64,000 nucleotides of DNA from Tunturibacter empetritectus (GTDB lineage Bacteria; Acidobacteriota; Terriglobia; Terriglobales; Acidobacteriaceae), in assembly GCF_040358985.1 (NCBI RefSeq), contig NZ_CP132932.1:3410001-3474000 (forward strand). The letters run 5' to 3'. The translations under genes were made by a program, and so were the position numbers. The stretch's first letter is position 1, and the number at the start of each line of letters is the position of its first letter. This document shows positions 8,770 to 18,411 of this stretch, piece by piece. A model generated the notes under the pieces. The model made no database searches. It saw only the letters and a program-made list of their open reading frames with translations, and was not told where the DNA came from.

Positions 8770-9729
8770 CTATTCCTGCGACATCCAGCCGTGCATCTCC
8801 ATCCAGTTCGCGAGCAGAGTAGGGTAGATGGCTAGCTCGGTCATTCCTTTCATCCCTTGCGCCATTCCCGCTCCGTGCTGCCCGCGCTCGAAGATGTGCA
8901 ACTCCACAGGCACGCCGGCTTCCTTGAGCGCGTCGTAAAACGCTGTTGCATTGAGTGGACTCACCTGCTGATCAGCAGTCGTCGAGAAGATGAAGCATGG
9001 AGAGGTATTCTTCGTCACCAGCTTCACCACCGAGATCGAGTCCAGCATTGCCTTCGTCGGATGATTGCCCAGCAGTCCCTCCATGTCCGTCTTCCTGGGG
9101 ATCGTGGCGTCCATGGTAAACCGCCCATAGGAAACAATGGCGAAGTCGGGCCGGTCGCTCACCCTATCGATCGGATCCTCCGCGCCCGTGGCGCCGTTAT
9201 CGTTTACCGCAGCAAGATAACCTGCCAGGTGACCGCCAGCGGAGAAGCCCCACAGCCCGATCCTGTCCTTCGCCACTCCCAGCTCTGCGGCGTGGCTGCG
9301 CACATAGCGCATCGCCCGTGCGCCATCCAGCATCGGAGAAGGGAAGTGGTATCGCGGTCCCAGCCGGTACTCCAGCACAAACGCCGTCACGCCATGCGCA
9401 TTCAGCCAGCGCGCCTCCTCCCCACCCTCCTTTTCGATCGCCAGATGAACATATCCGCCCCCAGGCATCACGATCACCGCAGAATGTACTCCGGCACCCG
9501 GCGCTGGGTACACATACATCTTTGGAATGTCGCCTTCGCTTCCTCCCAACGCACCTGGCGCTCCGTTCGGCCATAGCACGATGGTCTTTGCAAATCCCAT
9601 CGGAGGCTTCGTCACGGTTGCGTCAGCGATGGCGTGTGCGGAGGTAGCTGCCGTCGCCGAGTTTGAGGCGCAACCCGCTCCAGGCAGCGCACAGAAACAG
9701 CCGACTGTCAGCCAAAGAAGTGGTCTCAT
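8770..9729 (-). CDS. Secreted alpha/beta hydrolase, BD-FAE/xylan-esterase-like
   Basis: From the ATG at 9729 the protein begins MRPLLWLTVGCFCALPGAGC, a lipoprotein-type signal with a possible lipobox LPGAGC. The hydrolase has the oxyanion-hole motif VIVMPGGGYVHLA, the nucleophile elbow GFSAGGH (Ser about 160), FIFSTTADQQV carrying the probable acid residue, and a late HIFERGQHGAG that supplies the histidine. This is typical of acetyl-xylan or feruloyl esterase-like enzymes acting on plant polysaccharides in the periplasm or on the surface. GTG or ATG starts further upstream (9777, 9747) exist but spoil the signal peptide. Confidence 0.8.
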   Translation of the reverse strand: MRPLLWLTVGCFCALPGAGCASNSATAATSAHAIADATVTKPPMGFAKTIVLWPNGAPGALGGSEGDIPKMYVYPAPGAGVHSAVIVMPGGGYVHLAIEKEGGEEARWLNAHGVTAFVLEYRLGPRYHFPSPMLDGARAMRYVRSHAAELGVAKDRIGLWGFSAGGHLAGYLAAVNDNGATGAEDPIDRVSDRPDFAIVSYGRFTMDATIPRKTDMEGLLGNHPTKAMLDSISVVKLVTKNTSPCFIFSTTADQQVSPLNATAFYDALKEAGVPVELHIFERGQHGAGMAQGMKGMTELAIYPTLLANWMEMHGWMSQE

Positions 9730-9796
9730 CGTCCCGTCAAAATTCATCTTCCCAATCCATCGCCACTGCAACAACACGAGATGGCGGATTCGCGGC

Positions 9797-11347
9797 TCAG
9801 ACCGTCGAATCCGCAGTGAACATCTCGCTTTTTGGCATCAATGCCGCTGCCGACTCTACCCGGTTTCGTCCCAGATACTTGGCACGATACAACGCGTGAT
9901 CGGAGGCCGTCAGCAAAGATATCACCGTGGTGTTGCGGTTCGGTACCTCCGCCGCGACACCCACGCTGATGGTTTGGATTCCGAACTGATTTCCCCCGTG
10001 CGGCACCTTCAAGGAGGCGACGGCCTCGCGGACGTCTTCAGCGACTTGCATGGCAACTTCGATATTCATGTTCTGGAGGATCACAGCAAACTCCTCGCCC
10101 CCGAAACGTGCTGCGATCTCTGCTTTGCCCTGCAGCGCACCGGCAATCGCCTTCGCAATGCAGCGTAGACATTCATCTCCGCCAACATGTCCATTGAGGT
10201 CGTTATACGCCTTGAAGAGATCCACATCGATCAGCAGCAGAGCCAGCGACTGCTCCTCGCGCATCGCCCGATACCATGCCTGCTCCAGCCGCTCATCAAA
10301 CGCTCGCCGGTTTGCCAGGCCAGTCAGGGCATCCGCATTGGCCAGCTCGCGGTATCGCAGCTCGCTCTTCTGCAACGAAATCTCCAGCGCCTTGCGCTCC
10401 TCGAGCAGAGCCGCCACCGGGAAGAAGGTGAACAGAGCCACCGCAAGGAAGATCTGCTCAATCACAATCTTGTGAAGCAGATTCGTGCCAGTGATCAGCA
10501 TCAACGGCCCATGTCCAGTGACGGTAAACCAGATCGAGATCAGTGCGATCACAAACACGGCGAGCACCGTGCCTGGGAAACCCAACCGGAACACCACCAG
10601 CAACAGCGCAGGAAAGATAAAAAAGATGAGCGGGTCTTTGCTGTGGCTGAACACCAACGCTGTCGCAGCCGCAGGAACCATTAGCAACAATAGCGTTCTC
10701 GGCAGCTCCTGGCTGCTGAGCATCGTAAAAAAACCTGGCCGCTGCAAGATAAAGACCAGCGGCGCGATGATCGCCATGCCCAGCACATCGCCCAGGTACC
10801 AGGTACGAAACAGCATCCACCAGGGGCCTGCGTTCACAAAAAGCATCGTCCACGAAGCACCCAAGGCACTAGTCACAGCTGTTGCCCCAACGACCGCGAC
10901 GCCGAGAAAGCCCAGCAAGGGCTGGCGCTTCGTCAACTGCAGAGGGCTGCCAAACCACCGTGTCAACAATACGGACGAGGTAATGACCTCCACGGAGTTG
11001 GCAACGGACACGCCGACCGCCAGCCGCAGCGGATCGCCATAAAGGACATCGGCCAGCGTATCGGCCAGAAAGCCCGCAATGAAATAAGGGATCCAGGTCT
11101 TCTTCGGCTGCGTCACCACCAGCGCAAACAAAAGGCCATTCGTAAACCAAATCGTCGCAACCCCATCCGACTGTCGCGAAAGCACGATTCCCAGCCACGA
11201 AAATAGGAGCAGAGTGAAGAACGTCGCGGTCAGGTGGCCCCACCGGATGGACTCAGAGCGCGATCTGGCATAAGTGGCTTCAGGAGCAGCACAATGAGCC
11301 AACTCCACCTCCAGCGACGCTTCGCCAACAGTCTTGCTTATGTCCAT
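9797..11347 (-). CDS. MASE1-GGDEF diguanylate cyclase
   Basis: A 516-residue protein. About eight membrane helices between residues 35 and 320 match the MASE1 sensory domain (SDGVATIWFTNGLLFALVV; GFLADTLADVLYGDP). A GGDEF domain with an active RFGGEEF motif near residue 414 follows. It should make cyclic di-GMP at the inner membrane in response to an unknown signal. An RxxD inhibitory site is not obvious. It shares its strand with the esterase and the PAS-GGDEF-EAL protein, but gaps of 67 and 159 bp leave cotranscription open. Confidence 0.9.
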   Translation of the reverse strand: MDISKTVGEASLEVELAHCAAPEATYARSRSESIRWGHLTATFFTLLLFSWLGIVLSRQSDGVATIWFTNGLLFALVVTQPKKTWIPYFIAGFLADTLADVLYGDPLRLAVGVSVANSVEVITSSVLLTRWFGSPLQLTKRQPLLGFLGVAVVGATAVTSALGASWTMLFVNAGPWWMLFRTWYLGDVLGMAIIAPLVFILQRPGFFTMLSSQELPRTLLLLMVPAAATALVFSHSKDPLIFFIFPALLLVVFRLGFPGTVLAVFVIALISIWFTVTGHGPLMLITGTNLLHKIVIEQIFLAVALFTFFPVAALLEERKALEISLQKSELRYRELANADALTGLANRRAFDERLEQAWYRAMREEQSLALLLIDVDLFKAYNDLNGHVGGDECLRCIAKAIAGALQGKAEIAARFGGEEFAVILQNMNIEVAMQVAEDVREAVASLKVPHGGNQFGIQTISVGVAAEVPNRNTTVISLLTASDHALYRAKYLGRNRVESAAALMPKSEMFTADSTV

Positions 11348-11702
11348 TGCACTCTATTTTCTGGCGTCTCCAAACCCACTCAGAATACTGCAATGGGAGT
11401 GTCAACAGGTTATAGCGCGAAGCAACCCTGCCTATCATTCGCCCGGCTTACTCAGCATCTCCGCTCACAATCGCGAAAGGCTGCGGGGCGGCTGTGACCA
11501 TTTCAGCGTTCAACGACCTGCAACGACCCATACGGGCCGAGAATTCACTCAAAGACTCCGCTTGAACCGAAGATAGTAAAAGCAGGAGCAGATTGAAACG
11601 ATGACTCGATAGTAGCAAGTCATCGATCTCTCCGTCAGCAAAAACGTCGGGTCAGTCCGCCTGGATTTGAAACCCCGTCAGACCGGGACCGTCTAAACCC
11701 AC
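11348..11702. other. Divergent intergenic region, no gene seen
   Basis: It separates the minus-strand diguanylate cyclase from the plus-strand VWFA gene and must carry both promoters. Short plus-strand frames here lack ribosome sites and protein character. No strong hairpin or consensus promoter was found. Confidence 0.4.
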
Positions 11703-12839
11703 ATGACCGCCCCCTCCTCCTTTCGGCCTTTTCTGCTGGCCGTTGCTCTGCTTATCTCTGCCCTGTACGTTACCGGCCTTGCCGCGCAGCAAAAAAACTC
11801 TCCGTCCGGTCAGTCTCCTGCACCCACTGCGGGAACCATCGCTGTTGACGCCCGTCTAGTCAATCTCCCCGTCGTCGTCCGCGACAAAAAGGGAGCATTC
11901 ATCCAGAACCTCACTAAGGACGATTTCACCCTGCAGGTCGACGGTAAGCCTCAGACCATCCGCTACTTCGACAAAGACACCAACCTCCCGCTCACCCTTG
12001 GTCTTCTCGTCGACATCAGCCAATCTCAGCGCAGCGTCCTGGACGAAGAACGCACCGCCAGCAGCACCTTCCTCGACCAGATGCTGACCAACCCGAAGGA
12101 TCAGGCCTTCATCATCCAGTTTGCCCGTCAAACCGAGCTGTTGCAGGATCTCACCACCTCGCGCCCGCTTCTTCAAAAAGCTCTCAAAGAGATCGACACT
12201 CCAAGTCCCGGCGCCGTCGACGACGATAGCGACAGCCGGAGCCACAGCCGGGGAGGGACAGTCCTCTACGACGCTCTCTTTCTCGCCTCCGACGAGCTGA
12301 TGAGCAAGCAGACCGGCCGCAAAGCTCTGATCATCCTCTCCGATGGCGTCGACCGGAACAGCCGGGAGAATCTCGTCCGATCCATCGAAGCCGCGCAGCG
12401 GGCCGATACCATCATCTACGCCATCTACTTCAAGGGCGAAGAGAGCCATCCACAGAACAATAACCAGCAGCGCGGCCGCGGGGGCTACCCTGGTGGTGGC
12501 TACCCAGGGGGCGGCTATCCTGGCGGTCGTGGCGGCTATCCAGGGGGAGGCAATGGCGGAGGTAATGGGGGGAACTATCCCAGCCAGAGCCATGTAGACG
12601 GAAAGAAGATCCTTGAACGTATGGCACAGGAGACCGGCGGCCGCCTCTTCGAGGTCAAGAAAAATCAAGACGTCGCCCAGATCTATAACCAGATAGCGGA
12701 AGAGCTTCGGGCGCAGTACCGCCTCGGTTACACCCCCACCCAGGACGCAGCTTCCAGCGGCTACCATCAGGTTTCTGTAGACGTTCACCAGAAAGGCCTC
12801 GTCGTCCAGACCCGTGGCGGCTACTACGCCGGCAAGTAG
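11703..12839 (+). CDS. VWFA-related acidobacterial secreted protein
   Basis: A 378-residue protein with a signal peptide (FLLAVALLISALYVTGLAAQ). A small beta domain (VVVRDKKGAFIQNLTKDDFTLQVDGKPQ) precedes a von Willebrand A domain. The MIDAS metal site DISQS is intact near residue 104. This arrangement is the VWFA-related family that is heavily expanded in Acidobacteria. A Gly/Tyr/Pro-rich insertion of several GGYPG units (residues about 260-298) interrupts the later part of the VWFA domain. The C-terminus has RAQYRLGYTP and YHQVSVDVHQKGLVVQTRGGYYA, typical of the family. It is extracytoplasmic and probably a protein-interaction module; role unknown. Confidence 0.9.
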   Translation: MTAPSSFRPFLLAVALLISALYVTGLAAQQKNSPSGQSPAPTAGTIAVDARLVNLPVVVRDKKGAFIQNLTKDDFTLQVDGKPQTIRYFDKDTNLPLTLGLLVDISQSQRSVLDEERTASSTFLDQMLTNPKDQAFIIQFARQTELLQDLTTSRPLLQKALKEIDTPSPGAVDDDSDSRSHSRGGTVLYDALFLASDELMSKQTGRKALIILSDGVDRNSRENLVRSIEAAQRADTIIYAIYFKGEESHPQNNNQQRGRGGYPGGGYPGGGYPGGRGGYPGGGNGGGNGGNYPSQSHVDGKKILERMAQETGGRLFEVKKNQDVAQIYNQIAEELRAQYRLGYTPTQDAASSGYHQVSVDVHQKGLVVQTRGGYYAGK

Positions 12840-12949
12840 CTCACGGCCAGAGCAGACGCTAGGATCCATCTGGCCATGCAATTGGTCCAACAACGTGGCT
12901 TCCCAACGATGCGTTCCAGCCGAAGGAGCAGTTCCATGCCACTGCCCTG

Positions 12950-14155
12950 TTACGAACCGTGTAAATGCGCGTTGAGAATACGTATCGGAAAGCCCAGATA
13001 ACCGTAGCCTTCAATCTTGTCCGGCACGTTGGGCATGCTCCACGACGTAGCGTAGAGGAACAAAGCAAAGCCCACACAGCGCGATCTCCACTTTGACGGC
13101 AGAGGAACCTCGCTCCCCAAAGGCTCCCTCTCTTGGTGCCGATAATCAATGAACAGTAGAAGGAAGAAGACGCTGAAGATATGGATATAAATCCATCTTC
13201 CCCAGTCCACCGCATACAGGAACAACACCAAAGAAGCTGCACAAGAGGCGCCAGTCGCAATTAAAAGAACTATCAGCGAATAACGGACCTTCGCATAACG
13301 CCACAAGAAAGCAAACGCCATGACGATGGGAACGCTCCCCGCAATCGTCCAGATGGTGTACAGCCCGTAGTAGTGATATGCCTGGATGTTCTCCGCCACC
13401 AACGTCCGCGCGCCTGCACTGGTACTCGCGAGGTAGTCGATCGCCCCGCCGCAGACGTGTTGCTTGAGCGGCCCGAGAGAGTCGCAGATTTTAGCGGCGG
13501 TCGTAGCGTTGCCCGGATGATGAATAACAAGCACCAGAGCCACCGTCGAAAACAACAGTGGCAGCGTGGCGATCTTTATCGCGCTCCTGACGCTATGGCG
13601 GGCGATAACAAGCGCCCCGAAGTAATAAGGAAAAAAGCAGATCAAGGGTTCGTGACAAAGAACCATTAACGGACAGATCAACGTCATCACAGCGATCAAA
13701 AGCCAATCCTGTACCTTCGCTCGTAAAAGCATCAGCAGCAATATTCCAAGCCCGGCGAGATATAGGATCTCTTTTCTGCCCCATCCTCCAATGTTCAATA
13801 TCCCGAACGACAGCGTAACCGGAGAGACTGCCAGCGCAACAATCCAGAGGTTCCAACTCGCAACCTGGAGCAGCTTCCACACCGCGAAAAACATGACAGC
13901 ATAGCAGGCCAGGGACAACAACAGTGCCAGCCACACGGGAGACACATGCAGCACGCGCCCCATGTAAAGAAACACCTCGCCCGCAAATCCTCTGCGTACA
14001 AATCCGCCCTCATAGTTGATGAGCCAGTCGCCCACGGTCCACCGCGCGCGCGAATCCTTCACGTCAAATAGCCGCCAGATCGTCAAAACAAAAAGAACAG
14101 CGAGATAAGGATTCAAGAGGCGATGATAGGTCCGTGCGCATCCGGCATATTCCAT
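12950..14155 (-). CDS. Polytopic membrane protein of unknown function
   Basis: About 401 residues with nine or ten hydrophobic segments and a conserved-looking early loop INYEGGFVRRGFAGE (residues about 45-59). The start at 14155 is preferred because AGGAAGACAAAAG lies directly upstream; the frame extends to 14287, but the extra N-terminus is hydrophilic and lacks a ribosome site. The loop motif and layout recall uncharacterised envelope-glycan membrane proteins of the polymerase or glycosyltransferase kind. That comparison is weak, and no catalytic residues are identified. Confidence 0.65.
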   Translation of the reverse strand: MEYAGCARTYHRLLNPYLAVLFVLTIWRLFDVKDSRARWTVGDWLINYEGGFVRRGFAGEVFLYMGRVLHVSPVWLALLLSLACYAVMFFAVWKLLQVASWNLWIVALAVSPVTLSFGILNIGGWGRKEILYLAGLGILLLMLLRAKVQDWLLIAVMTLICPLMVLCHEPLICFFPYYFGALVIARHSVRSAIKIATLPLLFSTVALVLVIHHPGNATTAAKICDSLGPLKQHVCGGAIDYLASTSAGARTLVAENIQAYHYYGLYTIWTIAGSVPIVMAFAFLWRYAKVRYSLIVLLIATGASCAASLVLFLYAVDWGRWIYIHIFSVFFLLLFIDYRHQEREPLGSEVPLPSKWRSRCVGFALFLYATSWSMPNVPDKIEGYGYLGFPIRILNAHLHGS

Positions 14156-14428
14156 CTTTTGTCTTCCTAAAAATGGATTTGCAGTAAACAAAGCCTTCCG
14201 CATCGAAGGCCGCCGCAGCCTTAGCTCTGCGGCAAAGCCGTAATCATCCTCTCCCCGGGGCCCGTCGGGAATGTCGAACTCAATCACTGGCTTCGCGGCT
14301 TGATCCCTATGATCTTACTGCCGCTAACGATACGTAGCCACAAATCATTGGTTGCGCCCATAAACTCTCGTCGTGCATCATCTCTATGGCGGTGCTTGTC
14401 ACGATGCGCTTCCCGGAAGGTCACACAG

Positions 14429-14926
14429 ATGTTCTCGATATCCCGAAACCACACTACCGGCATTGCCACTCTTTGCCTCTTCGGCCTCGTACTTGGCGCA
14501 GCCGGTCATGTGCTTGCACAGTTTTCTGCAGCACCTACAGTCAATAAGCACCTCTACTCCGAGACCGCCAACGCCAGTGCCGACATCGCCGCCGCAATGG
14601 TCGCCGCCCGCCGCGAGCACAAACGCATCATCCTCGACTTCGGAGCGAACTGGTGCGGCGACTGCCAGGTTCTGGACTTCTACTACCGCCAGAGTCCCAA
14701 TGCGGAGATCCTCGCCAAGCACTTCCTTGTTGTGCACATCGATACCGGCCATGTAGACCACAACGTCGATGTGGCAAGGAAGTATCATGTTCCCATCGCT
14801 CATGGCATTCCTTCTCTCGCTGTCATCGACGCTCACGGCAACCTCCTCTACGCCGAACACGAGAAGGAGTTCGAGCACACCAGCGTTGAAGCCGTCACCG
14901 CTTTCCTCAACCGGTGGAAGGCGTAG
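14429..14926 (+). CDS. Secreted thioredoxin-like protein
   Basis: About 165 residues from the ATG at 14429, which follows GGAAGG. A signal peptide (HTTGIATLCLFGLVLGAAGHVLA) leads into a thioredoxin fold with ILDFGANWCGDCQVLD, an intact WCxxC active site. A cis-proline region HGIPSLAVIDAHGNLLY follows near residue 125. The DUF255/DsbD-gamma-like pattern suggests a periplasmic thiol reductase or oxidase; direction and partner are not visible. A downstream YihY gene starts 31 bases later and may be cotranscribed. Confidence 0.85.
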   Translation: MFSISRNHTTGIATLCLFGLVLGAAGHVLAQFSAAPTVNKHLYSETANASADIAAAMVAARREHKRIILDFGANWCGDCQVLDFYYRQSPNAEILAKHFLVVHIDTGHVDHNVDVARKYHVPIAHGIPSLAVIDAHGNLLYAEHEKEFEHTSVEAVTAFLNRWKA

Positions 14927-14956
14927 TCCGTCTCCTTCGTCTCCCGGACTGCTCCT

Positions 14957-15856
14957 ATGAGAAGACTCCTGCGTCTCCCCAGGATCCTTCATGGAACGCT
15001 GCTTCGGGCTATGAGGCACGACAGCCTCAACCTCGCCCAGTCCACAGCCTACTCGGCGATGGTGGCCCTCTTTCCAGCCCTCATCGTCGCCGCCGCTTTT
15101 ATCAGCATGGTTCCCGACACAACTCCCCTACGCTTCCAGTTGGCGCTCTTCTTCGACCGCATTCTCCCACCAGACGTCAGCCCCCTGCTGCAAAGTTACT
15201 TTGTCACCTCCCCGCAGACCATCCGTTCCACCCATGCCGTGGGGGTTGCAGCCTTCGTCAGCCTCATCGGCGCCTCCAGCGTTCTGGCCACCATCATGGA
15301 GGGCCTGCGCCGTGCAAACGACCTTCCATTCGACTGCTGGACCTTCTGGCAGCGTCGCTTGCGAGCAATCATTTTGGTCCCGCTCTCGCTCATCCCATTC
15401 GTGCTCGCCAGCGTGCTGGTAGTCTTCGGTCACTTCATCACGACCTGGCTCGCCCTGCACATCACGCCCTCCGCCCGTACCCCGGTCTATATCCTTGCTC
15501 TGCTCATCCGGTGGAGCGTCGCGCTTACCGGCAGCATCGGCGTCACCGCGCTCATCTATCACATGGGAACTCCCATGCAGCAGTCCTGGAAGCGTACCCT
15601 CCCCGGGGCCTTCGTCTCAACGACCATGTGGTTTCTTGCCACTGTCGTCTTTGGCTGGTACGTCACACGCTTCGCCAACTACTCGCAGGTCTACGGCTCG
15701 CTCGGCGCTGGCATAGCCCTTCTCTTCTGGCTCTACATCATCTCGCTCTGTGTTCTGTGCGGAGCCGAGTTCAACGCCGAGTTCCACTCCCGCTTTTTCC
15801 ACCCGCATCCATCTCATTCCGAGCCCGCGCCCCCAAACACCCTTCTGCCCGGTTAG
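14957..15856 (+). CDS. YihY/BrkB-family inner-membrane protein
   Basis: A 299-residue protein with about six membrane helices and the family hallmarks: SLNLAQSTAYSAMVALFPAL near the N-terminus, FWQRRLRAIILV in the middle, and YGSLGAGIALLFWLYIISLCVLCGAEFNAE near the end. This is the YihY/virulence factor BrkB family (formerly annotated RNase BN), integral to the inner membrane and without an agreed function. It follows the thioredoxin gene closely and precedes pyk by 77 bp. Confidence 0.9.
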   Translation: MRRLLRLPRILHGTLLRAMRHDSLNLAQSTAYSAMVALFPALIVAAAFISMVPDTTPLRFQLALFFDRILPPDVSPLLQSYFVTSPQTIRSTHAVGVAAFVSLIGASSVLATIMEGLRRANDLPFDCWTFWQRRLRAIILVPLSLIPFVLASVLVVFGHFITTWLALHITPSARTPVYILALLIRWSVALTGSIGVTALIYHMGTPMQQSWKRTLPGAFVSTTMWFLATVVFGWYVTRFANYSQVYGSLGAGIALLFWLYIISLCVLCGAEFNAEFHSRFFHPHPSHSEPAPPNTLLPG

Positions 15857-15933
15857 AATTGCCACGGCAGTTAAAACTCACTGGTCATACCATCATGCTT
15901 TCGCGATGGTGAGAAAGTTTCCGCAAGCGACCC

Positions 15934-17457
15934 ATGAAGAAATCTTTGAAATCAATGCCCAACGTTGCCCCCTTTGCCGCAATGGAGCGTGGTCGCCGCG
16001 CCAAGATCGTCGCTACCCTGGGCCCCGCCTCCAGTACGCCGGAGATATTTCGCCAGCTTGTCCGCGCTGGACTCGACGTCGCACGCCTGAACTTCTCTCA
16101 CGGCACCCACGAGCAAAAGACAGAACTCATTCGCATGGTCCGCAAGATCTCGAAGGAGGAGGGCAAGCCCATCTGCATCCTCGCCGACCTGCAGGGGCCA
16201 AAGATTCGCACCGGCAAGCTCAAAGGCCATAAGCCCGTGCAGCTTATCGCCGGCAAACGCCTCACCATCACTCCGCGAGAGATCGAAGGCACCGCCGCTC
16301 TGGTCGGCACCACTTTTAAGACGCTCGCGGAAAACCTCGAGCCCGGCTCCCGCATCCTGCTCTCCGACGGCCTCATCGAACTGCGCGTCGAGACGGTTAA
16401 AGGCGTAGACGTCACCTGCGAGATCATCAACGGAGGTATGCTAGGCGAAAACAAGGGCATCAACCTGCCCGGCATCGCCGTCAACGTCCCCTCCCTCACC
16501 GAGAAGGACGAAGAGGACCTCATCTTCGCCATCGGTCAAGGTGTGGATACCGTCGCCGTCTCCTTCGTTCGCACCGCCGACGATGTGCGTCACGTGAAGA
16601 ATCGTTTGGCCGCTCTTAAATCCGACGCATGGGTCGTCGCCAAGCTCGAAAAGCCGCAGGCCATCGAGCACCTCGACAGCATTCTCGAGGTCACCGATGC
16701 CATCATGGTCGCCCGCGGCGATCTGGGGGTAGAGGTCCCACCAGAAAAGGTTCCGGCAATTCAGAAGCACATCATTCGTCGTGCCGCTGAGTTCCGCAAA
16801 CCCGTCATCACCGCTACTCAAATGCTCGAGTCGATGATCGACAATCCGCGCCCCACCCGCGCCGAAGCTTCAGACGTAGCCAACGCCATCTACGACGGCA
16901 CTGACTCCGTGATGCTCTCCGCCGAGAGCGCCGCAGGCAAGTACCCCGTAGAAGCCGTTGCCATGATGGCCAAGATCATCACCGAGACTGAGCACCAGAT
17001 TCGCCTCGATCCTCGCCCCGCCCTCGGCCATCACCCCAGCGTTCGCCTCTCCATCGCGGAGACTATCTGCGAGTGCATGTCCCACGCAGCCGACGACCTC
17101 GACGTAGCCGCTATTGCCATCTTCACCGAAAGCGGTATGACCGCACGGCTTCTCTCGAAGTACCACCCCGACCCACCCATCTTCGCGCTCTCGCCCTTCG
17201 AGAAGGTCATCAACCGCTGCATGCTTCTCTGGGGCACGTACCCTATCCTCTGCGCTCGCTTTCGCGATACGGACAAGCTAGTCGACATGGCCGAACAGAT
17301 CCTGGAGACGCAAGGTCATGTTCACCAGCGTCAGATCGTCGGCATCGTCGCCGGTACAAGGACCAAATCCGGAGCCACCAACTTCATGCGGTTACATATG
17401 GTTGGGGATCGCGATACCGAGGTCTCCAGAGCGAGGGCCTCGAAAAAAAGAAAGTGA
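15934..17457 (+). CDS. pyk: Pyruvate kinase
   Basis: The 507-residue enzyme transfers phosphate from phosphoenolpyruvate to ADP, the last step of glycolysis, in the cytoplasm. Visible motifs are KIVATLGPASS (substrate-binding start), ARLNFSHGTHEQ, the metal and phosphate site MVARGDLGVEVP, and the catalytic TATQMLESMIDNPRPTRAEA with DVANAIYDGTDSVMLSAESA. Length fits a bacterial homotetramer plus a short N-terminal extension of about 20 residues; MPNVAPF at 15955 is an alternative start. A strong terminator follows 33 bases after the stop. Confidence 0.97.
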   Translation: MKKSLKSMPNVAPFAAMERGRRAKIVATLGPASSTPEIFRQLVRAGLDVARLNFSHGTHEQKTELIRMVRKISKEEGKPICILADLQGPKIRTGKLKGHKPVQLIAGKRLTITPREIEGTAALVGTTFKTLAENLEPGSRILLSDGLIELRVETVKGVDVTCEIINGGMLGENKGINLPGIAVNVPSLTEKDEEDLIFAIGQGVDTVAVSFVRTADDVRHVKNRLAALKSDAWVVAKLEKPQAIEHLDSILEVTDAIMVARGDLGVEVPPEKVPAIQKHIIRRAAEFRKPVITATQMLESMIDNPRPTRAEASDVANAIYDGTDSVMLSAESAAGKYPVEAVAMMAKIITETEHQIRLDPRPALGHHPSVRLSIAETICECMSHAADDLDVAAIAIFTESGMTARLLSKYHPDPPIFALSPFEKVINRCMLLWGTYPILCARFRDTDKLVDMAEQILETQGHVHQRQIVGIVAGTRTKSGATNFMRLHMVGDRDTEVSRARASKKRK

Positions 17458-17490
17458 CCCTAGGCCACGGGTGCTTTAGCCCTTAACGAA

Positions 17491-17520
17491 CAAAAGCCAC
17501 CTGCCATACGGTGGCTTTTG
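17491..17520 (+). terminator. Intrinsic terminator after pyk
   Basis: Perfect 11-bp arms CAAAAGCCACC and GGTGGCTTTTG around an eight-base loop, ending in a T-rich tract. It could also serve the convergent PEP-CTERM gene. Confidence 0.85.
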
Positions 17521-17536
17521 TTTGTCTGTACAAGGC

Positions 17537-18070
17537 TTAGGCCGTAAGACGGCGACGCATGAGACCAGCTACTCCCAGGATCCCCGTGCCCAGAAGGGCA
17601 AGCGTACCCGGCTCAGGAACCGGAGAGGTGGATGCGATCTTTTCTACGTCGATGTTGATGTATTCAGTGACATCCCAACTGCTCTTCGAAGGGTCCAGGT
17701 CGGCGACTTCAAATAAATTGAGGAAGCCACCCTGTCCAATATTGACCCTGTCTCCCCCACTCCCAAGCTGAAACGAGACCCCTTGGGTATCGAAGTTATA
17801 GGCTCCAAACAGGAAACCAGGGCTGTAGAGCAGGTTGTCGTTGTTATCAAAGGCGTTGACGCTGAGCAGTTTGCTGATGGCCTGATTATCAACGGTTCCC
17901 GATATATTGGAGATGGTGTAGACGCCGCTGCCGCTTGCGGACGCCGTGATGGTCCCCGATCCATTGAAAGCTGAGCCGGTGAAGTTGAAGGAGAACGTGT
18001 CTGCGTGAGCTGCTGACGCGCAAGCAACAGCCAGGGCAAGGATGCAAAGTCCAACAGTTCTAAGTCTCAT
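17537..18070 (-). CDS. PEP-CTERM sorted exported protein
   Basis: About 177 residues from the ATG at 18070, which has GGAG upstream. An N-terminal signal peptide (RTVGLCILALAVACASAAHA) is followed by a beta-rich, Ser/Gly/Asn-rich body. The C-terminal sorting signal is VPEPGTLALLGTGILGVAGL followed by MRRR: PEP motif, membrane helix and basic tail. PEP-CTERM proteins are processed by exosortase and linked to exopolysaccharide surface layers. No exosortase gene is in this window. Confidence 0.85.
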   Translation of the reverse strand: MRLRTVGLCILALAVACASAAHADTFSFNFTGSAFNGSGTITASASGSGVYTISNISGTVDNQAISKLLSVNAFDNNDNLLYSPGFLFGAYNFDTQGVSFQLGSGGDRVNIGQGGFLNLFEVADLDPSKSSWDVTEYINIDVEKIASTSPVPEPGTLALLGTGILGVAGLMRRRLTA

Positions 18071-18411
18071 AACACTCCATAAAGGCCGAAAGGAAGGCGC
18101 TTCCAAACCATTAGTTAGCATTCTGATAGCCACTTCAGAGGCCACCGAAAAGCCCGTAAAAGCTGGTCTTTTGAGCGCAAAGGTAAGAGTGTCATTTCGA
18201 TTATGTGCAAATTTTTGCCGTGTAAAGTGGAAATAAAATTCTCAAGTAAGGAGATGACAATACCCTCTATCTCTTGATAGAAGTTCATTAGGCTCAAAAG
18301 TGGTCACGGTTTCACCACTCGCTTCGGAATTTTTTACCTGATCGGACGTCCAAGAGACACCTTCGATACGCCTCAACAACATCTCAAGACTGTTCCCCTT
18401 ACAATCGAGCT
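18071..18411. other. Divergent intergenic region, no gene seen
   Basis: AT-rich in 18180-18260. It carries the upstream regions of the PEP-CTERM gene (minus) and mutL (plus). Short frames lack support and no convincing promoter consensus was found. Confidence 0.4.
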
